Below are positions 36,802 to 48,942 of a stretch of DNA of 64,000 bases, in pieces. The number at the start of each line of letters is the position of its first letter. Position 1 is the first letter of the stretch. The stretch is taken from contig OU015493.1 in assembly GCA_907164885.2 (NCBI GenBank), forward strand, positions 54,847,302-54,911,301, written 5' to 3'. The stretch comes from Dolomedes plantarius. Lineage: Eukaryota > Arthropoda > Arachnida > Araneae > Dolomedidae. The position numbers were made by a program, and so were the translations under genes. A model generated the notes under the pieces. It did not search any database. It saw only the letters and a program-made list of their open reading frames with translations, and was not told the origin of the DNA.

Positions 36802-37516
36802 TAGTCCAGTCAAATTAGGTTTTCATTTCTCACTAAATAAAGGGGTTGAGATTTTTTCAGGAATGCGTAGGGGTTGGCCCGCTTAACAATGTCTAATAAA
36901 GTCCCCTCGATTTCGAGCACCGCGGGGGGGGGGGGGTCCCAAAGGTCAATTTTTTCAGGTTTTGGTGTTTATCTCGAAAACGGTGCGTCGCACAGAAACT
37001 TGTCAAATGCAAAAAATTAAGCTGATAAAATTCCCTTTCAAATGGTATATCCATGTTTGTATCTAAGTGTTACCGTTTTCGAGATATGAGCCGTTGAATA
37101 TAAAAAAAATTCAAAAAAAGTGGTAGTGGTTCAAGTATCTCGTCAAATTTCCTCTTCTAACTCTTTCCCCTTCCATTTCTCAGAAAACTCGTGATAGAAA
37201 AAGTTGTAGAGTGAAAATTTTCCTTCAAAAATGTATAGATTTATACTAATTTATCTTCACCCGGTAAATAGTTAGAGCGTTTTGAAGTTTAGGGGTACTT
37301 TTCAACATTTTGCTAGTAAAATGCTTGTCACTCAAGTTTCGTTTCCAAGGTCTGTAACTCTCTTAATCACTTTGTATACTGTTAAATTAGATACGTATAG
37401 TATTTATAACTCGCATAAATAATAAATTATGTATACCTGTACATATAATGTATATCTCATATTATACAGAAGAACACATGTAGTACAAAGGAGGAAGTAA
37501 GAAAACAAACCAAAAT
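36802..37516 (+). repeat. Left arm of the long terminal inverted repeat
   Basis: It begins TAGTCCAGTCAAATTAG. It contains AAATAAAGGGGTTGAGA, a poly-G run (about 36922-36934) after GAGCACCGC, and an inner inverted pair TCTCGAAAACGGT (36972-36984) / ACCGTTTTCGAGA (37072-37084). It ends near AAACAAACCAAAAT. It matches the right arm almost throughout. Confidence 0.9.
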
Positions 37517-37689
37517 GTATAAAAGTTGTTCATATAATCAAAAAATGGTTATCAAAAGTAGGTTCAAACAACAAGTACTTACATTAAATAGATTATATAT
37601 AATTTATTTCATCAACTGCTTTCCTATATATTAAAAGCCGTCAATCTGATACTTCGGAAAAAGTTTCAAACAAGTCAAAGTCTTCACTA

Positions 37690-38005
37690 TCATTTTAGCT
37701 TCTGTAGAATGTCCGAAATGTTAACTGATTTAACACAAAGGTGGCATCCCACTATAATGCTACGATCAAAGTCACTAAGCTCTTTTGACTTACTCATCGT
37801 CTCACAAACCCATAAATATGACCAGACAAACCACTACCAATAATTTCAGGAGTTTCAGGAAGAGTAGTGGTAACTACAGTACATGGTCCGGACCCTCTAC
37901 TGTAAACTACCACTACTTTTATAGTTTTCGGTTACGCATCAAATTACGTCACCTGCTAGATCCATTTCTTTAGGGGGGTGTCCGGATACTTTTGGCCAGA
38001 TAGTG
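37690..38005 (-). mobile_element. Truncated Tc1-like element nested in the long-TIR element
   Basis: The right end reads, on the minus strand, CACTATCTGGCCAAAAGTAT then CCGGACACCCC, with TA at 38006-38007. About 210 bases in, an ATG at 37797 (minus) opens MSKSKELSDFDRSIIVGCHL followed by SVNISDILQKLK, the N-terminal helix-turn-helix of a Tc1 transposase. The rest is gone. A near-palindrome (GTAGTGGTAACTACAGTA and its imperfect inverse) lies at about 37864-37917. Confidence 0.65.
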
Positions 38006-38051
38006 TACAACGTATTATTGAATATTAATGAATTATATAAATTATTGAATT

Positions 38052-39808
38052 TACTTAATGGGGTCAATACGAGCAAAGAAAAAGGAAAGGTACCTGTGGT
38101 GATTGAGATCATGCTCATTTGGCGGGGCCTGGAACATGAGCAGGAACATTCGTTCTTCAGCTCCAGCAATGTCTCCTGGTGAATATTTGGAGTCATAAAA
38201 AACTTTGGCGACGTTTGTTGTTTCATTGGCATACCGCTTGAAACATTGTACTATTGTTGCTTTGCTTTTACCATAAATCGCTGACGTAGTGTCACATCCT
38301 GAGAAACTATGGATGAAGATAATGTACTGGCTGAATGATAAGACCTGAAGATGTTGTGAAGAGTAGAGCCTGTTTTCTGTGTTGCCCCGTCCGGCCTTTA
38401 TGAAAAACACATTCGTGTCTCATGGGGTGAGTGCCACAAGTAAGACGAGCAGGTCTGTCTTCACTTACTATCACCATAGTTGAATGAGAGGTGTTTTGCC
38501 ACCCACCTCTGACAACACTGCAGTCAGCATCTCCTTTGGCTATAGTAGACTGTATTGTATACCTCTTGCACCCAAGGCCTGAACTAACATAGTAATGAGC
38601 TTGGTTTTGCTGTTTTCATTGGAAAGGAAGTTTTCCTGATTAACAGTAGCCCCCATGTTCTTTTTGAAGTCAATTTCCACTGATGTTTTACTTGATGCTC
38701 TCCGATGTTGTTCGTCTCTTTCCGTGGAGTTCGTGTCTTCATAACCATCAAAAACCACAGCTGAACTGCTGCCGTAATGGTTGAATATGTACGATACATA
38801 TTGATCGCAGATGGAGGCGAAGGTGGTGTTGGTGTTCCCCTTTACTCTAGGAAGCAAGAAGCCGCCATCGATTACCGTGAAACTGTTCTTCACATTGATC
38901 AGTTGATTACATTTTGGGAAAGCATTATACAGTGCTGACTTTTTTATTCCAAGGCCTGGTAGCAGTTTACGTTACTTGTTCCAATTACTCCCGTTGAAAG
39001 TGACATGAAACAATTACGTTCAACAAAAGGCAGATGATCAGCCAACCATTGAGCAAGCTTCCTTCTATCTAGATCATCTTTGGTTATGCGAGATGCTCGA
39101 AACTCAACATGTTGTTCTCCGCTTGTAGTATGGACGCCACAAAACATCTCAAGTGAACTACATATTGCTGTAGCTGTGCGTGCTCCCACAACCCATTTCG
39201 CCAACACCGAATCACTAAAGCCTAACCAAATTTAATTAATTCCCCTGTTGTTAATTCTCCTGTTGTTAATTAATCCTCCCAATTGTTAATTCTCCTTCAC
39301 TCTTCATGTCCCACATGAGTGTCACCTCATTTGCCATGTCAGACCACATACCAGCCATTGGTGTTCCAGTTATGTTTACAGTGAAGTATCCACGATCTAT
39401 AAAATCCTGTTTAAGTTGAAGGTGGCGAGTTGTTAGTCCCAGTATGTCTTGCACATATAGGTGAGTACACTTTGCATAATGAAAATGCCCGCTGGCATGG
39501 AAGTAAGGTATGATCATCTGGGCGCATGTCATATGATCTTCCCAGTTGCGCTGCGCTGCAATTAATTTTTTCATCACCACCACCATTTCAAAGTGCTGGA
39601 CCCACAAAGCTGCTGTTGGCCCAATACCTTTGAGACGTGACGATTCGTTGCTCAATATCCACTGAATGCTGGCAAGGGAGGTATTTGTAGAAATGTGTTG
39701 TGGAGTAATTTCTACTGAGGTCTGAAGTAACTGAACTACTTCTTCTTTTTCATATGGTGTGATATCTAAATTTTCCAAAATGATCTGAGCTAAAGTGACA
39801 CTTTTATA
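38052..39808 (-). pseudogene. PIN/XPG-like nuclease gene of the long-TIR element, fragmented
   Basis: Four minus-strand blocks follow in protein order. (1) 39808-39266: LAQIILENLD, IGPTAALWVQ, HASGHFHYAKCTHLYVQDI, MSDMANEVTLMW-like text. (2) 39207-38944: LAKWVVGARTATAIC, SGEQHVEFRASRITKDDLDR, STGVIGTSNVN. (3) 38893-38540: VIDGGFLLPRVKG, AVVFDGYEDTNSTERDEQHR, then DADCSVV in another frame. (4) 38410-38052: IFIHSFSGCDTTSAIYGKSK, then SPGDIAGAEERMFLLMF. Acids in VFDGYED, DAD and GCDT match the metal-binding positions of PIN/FEN1-like nucleases. Full-length relatives known to me from arthropods and cnidarians usually end in a cysteine-rich CRC-type domain, which is missing here. Frames shift between blocks, including at the ED-x-D site near 38430. 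Its role in transposition is not established. Confidence 0.6.
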
Positions 39809-39810
39809 TA

Positions 39811-40786
39811 CAGTAACCACCGCTTATAGTGATCAGTGGTTATAAGAATCAACCGTTTATAAGAATCAATATCGCTAAAACAAAAAAAAAATGTATTATT
39901 TCCATGTTAAAATTTTCGCTTTAAAGAATCAATCCACTGGTTTTAAGAATCAACTTACACTCTTCGCTTTCCTTTCATTTTTCCAAAAAAGCCACTTAAA
40001 CTCTCAAAAGGCACGAAGTTCTTCATTTTTTTTTAAATGAAAGAGTGATAAGATGGGATGGAATACAGTCGTAAAATGCATCCCTTTTTTTGTTAAACAT
40101 AACATAATAGTTTCCTCTTAAACGCTTTAGCACAATACTGGCCTATTAGCTTAGCCTGGAGGCATCTTTACTCGTCCGGGTCCGATTTAACTTTTCTCCA
40201 CTGACAAGCAAAGACAGGGACTCTTTTTTCCCCACCTCCCACATACTGGTTGTGGATTCCTGGACACTGAAACACATAAATCTTCGGCGGAGTGTCCACT
40301 ATCACTTAGGAAAACCTGACAATAGAAGATTCAGCATGTTATCAAAGCGTGAAACGTAAGCTAGAAGGTGAATCTTGGTCTGAGACTATTGATACTGAAA
40401 GAGGTATAAACAGCCTCCTGAAAACTTCATTACGTCAAACTACCATAGAAAACTTTTTCTTGCACCCTCCCTGTAGTTGAAATGTTAAACTGTTAAGTAG
40501 GTATGTTGTAACAAATATTGGATTTTTTTCTTCTCTTACTATAATCATGTGTATCTACTTATTTGTCTAGAAATTAAGTTGTATATTTAAAATTATAAAA
40601 AATAATTTTAATAAAAGATAATTAACATAAATTAAAGAATATTTTATGGTAAATTATCTAATATATGTGTATATAGGTGTGTGTATGTGTCTGTCCAAAA
40701 ACCTAAATTTCGGCTATAAGAATCAACCGCTTATAAGAATCCAAAACAGCAATAACAAACGTGATTCTTATAAGCGGAAATCACTG
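39811..40786 (+). mobile_element. Tigger/pogo-like element nested in the long-TIR element
   Basis: Inverted ends: left CAGTAACCACCGCTTATAG, right (minus strand) CAGTGATTTCCGCTTATAA, with TA at 39809-39810 and 40787-40788. The repeated word CTTATAAGAATCA in the subterminal regions is typical of Tigger ends. It is about 976 bp, an internally deleted copy. It sits almost exactly where the right arm meets the nuclease-like coding sequence. Confidence 0.8.
40309..40483 (+). pseudogene. Tigger transposase C-terminal remnant
   Basis: The frame reads ENLTIEDSACYQSVKRKLEG then ESWSETIDTERGINSLLKTS and LRQTTIENFFLHPP before a stop. The final Q-T-T-I-x-x-F-F motif is the usual end of Tigger/jerky transposases. 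The DNA-binding and catalytic domains are deleted. Confidence 0.6.
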
Positions 40787-40787
40787 T

Positions 40788-41510
40788 ATTTTGGTTTGTT
40801 TTCTTACTTCCTCCTTTGTACTACAAGTGTTCTTCTGTTTATGAGATATAATTTATGCGTACATGTATACATAATTTATTATTTATACGGGTTATGAATA
40901 TTATACGTATCTAATTAAACAGCATACAAAGTGATTAAGAGAGTTACAGACCTTGGAATCGAAACTTGAGTAACGAGCCTTTTACTAGCAAAATGGTAAA
41001 AAGTACCCCTAAACTTCAAAACGCTCTAGCTATTTACCGGGTGAAGATAAATAAGCATAAATATATACATTTTTTAAAGAAATTTTTCGCTCTACAACTT
41101 CTTCTACCACGAGTTTTCAGAGAAATGGAAGGGGAAAGAGTTATTAGAGGAAGTTTGACGAGATACTTGAACCACTACTACCTTTTAAAAACAATTTTCA
41201 TATTCAACGTCTCATATCTCGAAAACGGTAACACTTAGGTACAAACATGAATATACCATTTGGAAGGGAATTGTATCAGCTTTAAATTTTGTATTTGACA
41301 ATTTTTTGCACGACTCACCGATTTCGAGATAAACGTCAAAAACTGAAAAAAGGAACCTTTAGGTCCCCCCCCCCCCCCGCGGCGCCCGAAATCGAGGGGA
41401 CTTTATTAGGCGTTGTTCAGGGAACCAACCCCTACACATTTCTGAAAAAATCTCAACCCCTTTATTTAATGCATGATTCGTCGCCATTTTGAGCTAATTT
41501 GACTGGACTA
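40788..41510 (-). repeat. Right arm of the long terminal inverted repeat
   Basis: Read on the minus strand it repeats the left arm from TAGTCCAGTCAAATTAG to CAAACCAAAAT, with scattered substitutions. There is one larger difference near the outer end, where GCTCAAAATGGCGACG replaces GTTTTCATTTCTC. The poly-C run at 41367-41380 mirrors the left poly-G. Open frames within it (40966-41238, 41289-41492) are not conserved in the left arm and are not genes. Confidence 0.9.
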
Positions 41511-41785
41511 TGTACTATGCTCTGATAGAGACCTGGAAATGTTCGATTGTACTGAAAGAGAGTAAGTTATTTAACACTTAGACCGTTGATATTTCGCCCT
41601 ACGATTCTTCCCCCCGCGTTTTTTTATCTTTCGGGGGGGGGGGAGCGCATGTCAAAGGATGCACGTTTTGAAGGGACGTTTAAAACCGCAAGTTCAATAC
41701 AGTTAAGTTATTTAAATGAAAATAAATAGTACAAAATAAGTGCAAAATAAGTGAAACAAATTTTTTAAGACTCCATATATATATA

Positions 41786-43720
<1,935 letters not shown>

Positions 43721-44527
43721 TTATTCCTGAATTAAAAAATCTCTTGAACTAATTTTTATATATTCATTATTCATTTAATGTAAGAATTGGTATCGATTTT
43801 AATTCTAACATGTTCTCTGCTTGTATACATTTTGGATAGAACTCAACGATACATTCATCTAAGATATTTTAAAGACGCATTTGAACTTTTAAAAACCTAA
43901 ATCTATGTAAATTTCTCATAAACTCAACCATAAAAAATCGTTTAGTTACTTTAAATTAAGAATGGCGGTAAATGAAGTAAAATATATATTTAATAAAAAT
44001 TAAATAATGTACATTTTTAAGACTACGGATCATTTTTCCTTTTCTATTATTGTATTATTCTAGAAAACTATATATTATTCCTGAATAAAAACCAACTTGA
44101 ACAAATTTTCATATATTCACTATTCATTTAATGTAAGAATTGGTAGCGATTTTAAGGCTAACCTGTTCTTTGCTTGTATACGTTTGGGATAAAACTCAAC
44201 GATACCTACATTTATGAAATCTTAAGGATGCGCATGAACTTTTGAAACATTTATCCACGTAAATTTCTCATAAACTCAACCATCAAAAATCTTCAAGTAA
44301 CCCTTATCTACTGATGGAGTAAAATATATATTTTATTATATTTTATTATACATTTTATATTATGTAAATATATATTTTATTATACATTTAGAGATAAATT
44401 ATATATTGAAATATATATTTTATCTCTAAATGAAGTAAAATATATATTTTATTAAAATTAAATAATGTACACTTTTAAGACTACCGTGCCATTTTTCATT
44501 TTCTATCATTATATTATTCTAGAAAAC
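43721..44527. repeat. Two-copy tandem repeat, about 354-bp unit, with a decayed third copy after it
   Basis: Copies start TTATTCCTGAAT at 43721 and 44075. They share TCATTTAATGTAAGAATTGG, CAACGATAC, AAATTTCTCATAAACTCAAC, and the ending TATTATTCTAGAAAAC. Copy 2 contains an extra TATATTTTATTA expansion. Fainter matches continue to about 44900. Confidence 0.75.
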
Positions 44528-47345
44528 TCAACGGTAAATCTATTTCACAGAGAATCAACTAAATTTTTAATTCAGTGCATAAATTTATCGTAAACTTAAG
44601 ACTAGTGAGAATTAAAGAGAAAATATATTAAAGGAAAATTACATTGTTAATGAAACATTTAGTTACGAAATCCTAAGGACACGCCTAAATTTCTAAATCC
44701 CGAATCTATATATTAGACGTAAATTCCTACGCTAAATTTTCAAAATTATTAAAAATGACGGTACAAATAACAAACAATACATTTAATTAAAAGTATATTG
44801 TTCATACCAATGCGTTTTTTCTATTACTACCAGTATCTTATATTTTTAGTAATTGTTTAATTATTTACGAAATCACAGAGAGGCAACTGAACTTTTAACC
44901 TCCATCTATATAAATTTATCGCAGACTTAAGAATCGCAAAGAATGAAGTGAACAGGGAAATTGCACTGAAAAATAATATACCGAGCATGTGAAAATTCAT
45001 TTCAAATCCATCATAAGTGATGGACTTCTAACGACATAGGAACAATGGTACTTAAGAAATCACTTTCATTTTTCAAAAGATGGGACATTAGCGTTTCCAG
45101 CTGTTATAAGCAGAAATTCGGGAAATTTTCGAAACTGTACGCTGCACCTCCATGAAATATTGTTAATTTATTACTTTAAGTGCTCGGTATTTTTCATATT
45201 TTGAAACGCCTTTCACGAAATGTCGCTTCGGCAGGGAATTTTGAACAGAAATAAATATTTCGACTGTGCGATTTTTTTTCTTTTGTTTGTTCGCTTCATA
45301 AGTGAATGAATCAATGAACACTCGATCTTGATAATGAATTTAATCTCAAAATATGGTTCTGCATATTTTTAATGAAATATGTGTGTCGTTTCAAAGTGGG
45401 TAACACTTTCCATCATATGAATCTATGTAAAAATTTGGGATTTCAGAATAAAAATTCAAAATCTTATCACTAGGGATTATAATTATGAATAAACTGGATG
45501 TAAATCATTATTATGGATCTTGTATCGAGGGAAAAAGAAGCCAAATTTCCAGGAAGCTTGGATTTCACGAGGAAGAATAAATTAAATGTGCTTTCAGAAC
45601 TTTTTTATTTAAGGCATTCAGTGGCGTGAAATGCGAAGAGTAGCATTTTCACAAACAAAGTGAATTTTTAAATGGTATTAATCTGTTCTTAGTAATAAGC
45701 CTCAGTTTTAAACCAAACAGATTATTGAAATTGTAGGTTAAATCATTCAGTACGAAGACATTCATGTTTTTTTTATGTTTTTTTTTTAATGAAGTGATTG
45801 TTCTGACCGAGCATGTTGAGATGGTGTTAATTGATCGATTTCTTTTAATCTTAAAGGGTTTTTCAGACGATAAGTTTGTTAGAAAAGTCATAGCATGAGT
45901 TCGTGGTCTATTTGAAATGCAAGAGAAAATCTTCAGATAAAAATACTCTTCAAAACGAATAAAAATAGTTATACTTAGAGTCTTTATGCAACATGAATCA
46001 GCATAACAGAACTATGGAAGTTTACCTTCAGAAATAGCCGTAATCAAAAATTCTTCCAGTCGGTAAATGTCAGCAGTGAAATGTTATTTTGTCACACGAT
46101 TATTCTTATAAATTTAATGAACACTATACCTTGAAATAAGATTCGGTACCTATTTCATTTCTAATTATTTAATGAATTTTATAATAAATTTAGTGTTATT
46201 ATAAAAATTCAGTTTTATTGGGGCCTCTGATTGCTTCATTGAAATACATATAAACAGACTCAAGTTTAGTATGGTAAGCTTGGAAAAAAGTTAACAGCTC
46301 TTTCAAGAGTTTCTAACAAGAAAGGACTGTCCCTAAATTGAGGCTCATTTGCATCCCTATGGGGCTGCATATCGACTGATCTGTGCATAAAACATATTTC
46401 TCTACCCATCTGAACTCTAACTTATTTCCCCTTAATGCTGAAAAAAACATTAACCACAAATTTTGAAATTTCCAGAACATAACTGCTGACTGGAAAGGTT
46501 TTCAGTTTGACATCAGATTAATCAAACTTGGTTGTAAGTCAAAACCCTGTGATATCAAATGTGCGAAAGCACATTTATTTCTTTTAACACAACTGCATTT
46601 ACATTCTTCTTTCTTTTGGAGAACACATAAACATTGACTTTCCTTATTTTACAGCGAAAGTTTGTAAATGTTCCAAAAAAGAAGGAAATTTTTACAGTCA
46701 GATAATTTATTCCAGAGAAGGTTCGTCATTTTTCTCTTTATTTATTTATTTATTTTTTACTTATGCCCTGGGATCAAACGGAAATGAATGTTGAAAGATA
46801 TATTTCCCTAATGTAAATAAATTTTAATAGTAATCTGAACAAAAATTTCGATAACGTTTTTTCTCTTCCAAGTAATTTATGCTTGGTAGGATGCTAAAAG
46901 ATTTCAGCTAAATGGGCAGAGAAGGTAATGATGCAAATAATGCATAAATAAATCAAAGATTTGGAATTAGTGATTGAAAGAGAAAAAAAATCTTCATTTA
47001 ACTATTACAATTTTTTTTCCTGTTAAACGCAACTTTCAGTCTGCTGTTAAGAATGTGATGGTAATTAATATTTTTTTAATAAATGTGGACATCTTTTGGT
47101 TTTCTGAATGTGATAATAATGGAAAATTAAATATTTTTGAAGCTATAACTATCCTCAGGGTTCAGGTAAAAAATTAACTCTAGTAAGATACATCTGATGA
47201 GACATGATTTACTAACAACGATATAGTCTTTGAGCAGATGCAACCGCATATTTTGAATATAAATGTAGCCTAAGTAGTTAATAATTATTATGAGGGAAAA
47301 CCTTTGCATATCTAAAAATCTAAAGCAAAATTTAAAAAATCTGTA
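44528..47345. other. No gene seen; AT-rich spacer
   Basis: No protein or element boundary was recognised. Open frames (45649-45891 minus, 46974-47177 plus) have no family resemblance. Confidence 0.5.
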
Positions 47346-48017
47346 CAGAGTGTCTCAAACACTTTGACATATTTTAAAAACTTAATAAAAAAAGTATACA
47401 AAGTAGGAACTGGAAATTCACAGATGTGTTACTGCATATATTAAAGTGTTTTCCTGTGTTAAAAAAGTTCAACAGAGGGTGCTAGTTGTTCAGTGAAAGC
47501 GGAAGTTGTAAAATGGCTAAAGTTGCAAATGGGCATTTTGCTCTCCTACAAATTTCTTATTTACATCCTAAAATCACAAGACGGTGCACCGCATCATTGG
47601 GGTATGATTGTATGAGACTTTTTAAATGAGGAATTGCCAAACAGGTGGATTGGACGAGATGGTCCCATCCAATGGTCGCTTCGATCTCCAGACATTTCAT
47701 CTCTTGACTTTTTCCTTTGGGGATTTGTCAAAGACAAAGTTTATTAAACAAAAGTGGACAGTCTTAAAGAACTAAAAAAATTCATAATTGCTGCAACTTC
47801 GTGTGTTAAGGAATCCATTTTGGAACTCACATGGGCTGAAATGGATTACCAACTGAATACTCTCCGTGCCACAAAAGAGCATATACTGAAATTTATTGAC
47901 TATACCAAAAAAACACTAATATATAATATAACACGTATGTGAATTTCTAGTTCCTACTATGAGTACTTTTTTAAAATAAACTTTTAAACTGTGTCAAGGT
48001 TTTTTGGGACACCCTGT
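47346..48017 (+). mobile_element. Internally deleted mariner/Tc-like element
   Basis: Left end CAGAGTGTCTCAAACACTTT; right end (minus strand) CAGGGTGTCCCAAAAAACCT. Both then share TTGACA and, further inside, AGTAGGAACT-GAAATTCACA. TA flanks lie at 47344-47345 and 48018-48019. It is 672 bp and retains the C-terminal part of a transposase. Confidence 0.8.
47584..47942 (+). pseudogene. mariner/Tc-like transposase C-terminal remnant
   Basis: One frame reads SQDGAPHHWGMIV, stop, DFLNEELPNRWIGRDGPIQW, SPDISSLDFFLWGFVKDKVY, stop, then DSLKELKKFIIAA and AEMDYQLNTLRATKEHI. The DG-A-P-H-H block carries the second catalytic Asp, and SPDISSLD the third acid. The pattern NRWIGR-GP...SPD...LDFFLWG is common in arthropod Tc1/mariner-related transposases. 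The stops are at the codons after MIV and after KVY. The N-terminal half with the first Asp is deleted. Confidence 0.7.
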
Positions 48018-48255
48018 ATATGAATTTTTTTTAATGGGAATAGTTCTAGTTGTATGGGAAGTTTATTTGAATACTATACTAAACTGAAATGTGTTTTAAA
48101 TTCTAACGAAATGTTGACAGGTCCAAACAAAGCGAAAATGGCTGAGAAAGGCAAAAGTAGTCAGACTAAGTGATTGATTCTTTTGTCTTAGTTTTTTAAA
48201 GTATTTAAAACAACAATAAAATATTGATGGGTATAACTAAGATGAGAATGAATTA

Positions 48256-48425
48256 GGGCCTGTTCACATAGAATCCGTCAGCGTCAGCGTTACTCGTATT
48301 GAAATATATTTAACCAATTACAAACCTCTAAAGGGTTAGCCATGAAATTGTTAAGGCCTGTGATTGGTTTAAAATATGTCAATGCGAGTAACGCTGACGC
48401 TGATGGATTCTATGCGAACAGGCCC
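48256..48425. mobile_element. Hairpin MITE, PIF/Harbinger-like
   Basis: The 170-bp element is nearly one long palindrome. The ends GGGCCTGTTCACATAGAATC and GGGCCTGTTCGCATAGAATC (minus strand) continue matching through CGTCAGCGTCAGCGTTACTCG, over 40 bases. Flanks are TTA (48253-48255) and ATA (48426-48428), compatible with a diverged 3-bp TWA target. Short GGG-starting ends with TWA targets suit PIF/Harbinger. Confidence 0.7.
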
Positions 48426-48666
48426 ATAGAATGATAAAGCCAACAAGACTTCAATGACAGTCTTGTTTTCTTTTTGCATCTCTTGTTTTTAATTTGAAGT
48501 ATTATTAAACACCACAAAGGAATGCTCGTACATGCAATCAAGTATTATTGGACAGAAGATAACAAGGACATTCAACAGTCATCAATAATCTTAAAATTAA
48601 AAAATAGTCATAAAAATAGCCACATTTTGCAATGGTTTCTTTATGGTTTGGTCGGGAACAAATATA

Positions 48667-48940
48667 TGGTGCCGGGTATTAAGGGCTTAAGTCAAAAACA
48701 GTGATTTAAATGTACCAAGTTATTGGCTTTTATACCAATCGCAGAATTATAATTTCGACTTTCAAAAGTAACGATACAAAAGTAAATTTCGAGTCTTTTG
48801 TAGAAAGAAATTTACTTTTGTATACGAAATTGATAGACTTAAGCCTTTTATACAAGACATAAGATTTTTGTTTTTTCATCAATACTAAAAAATATCTAAA
48901 AATCAAATTTTTTTACTTAAGCCCTTTATACCGGACACCA
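48667..48940. mobile_element. Hairpin MITE, TA-flanked, unclassified
   Basis: Left end TGGTGCCGGGTATTAAGGGC; right end (minus strand) TGGTGTCCGGTATAAAGGGC, both followed by TTAAGT and A-rich text. TA lies on both sides (48665-48666, 48941-48942). An inner hairpin, TACAAAAGTAAATTTC with an imperfect inverse, sits at 48775-48825. No coding frame. Confidence 0.65.
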
Positions 48941-48942
48941 TA

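Larger units (their letters stand above)
36802..41510 (-). mobile_element. Long-TIR DNA element carrying a broken PIN/XPG-like nuclease gene
   Basis: Two arms of about 715-723 bp in inverted orientation (36802-37516 and 40788-41510) enclose about 3.3 kb. The outer ends are TAGTCCAGTCAAATTAG / CTAATTTGACTGGACTA. TGT immediately flanks both sides (36799-36801, 41511-41513), a possible 3-bp target duplication. The interior holds remnants of a nuclease-like gene on the minus strand, plus a nested Tigger element (39811-40786) and a nested Tc1 fragment (37690-38005). Academ elements have short 3-4-bp target duplications and encode an XPG-like nuclease, so Academ is my leading guess. The assignment is unproven and TIRs this long would be unusual. 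Confidence 0.7.

Noticed and set aside
40966..41492. Open frames inside the right long-TIR arm
   Set aside because: They are not preserved in the left arm, so they are not under coding constraint.
41630..41643. Poly-G run near the long-TIR element
   Set aside because: It lies outside the mapped right end and the flanking text does not continue the arm, so it was not used to extend the element.
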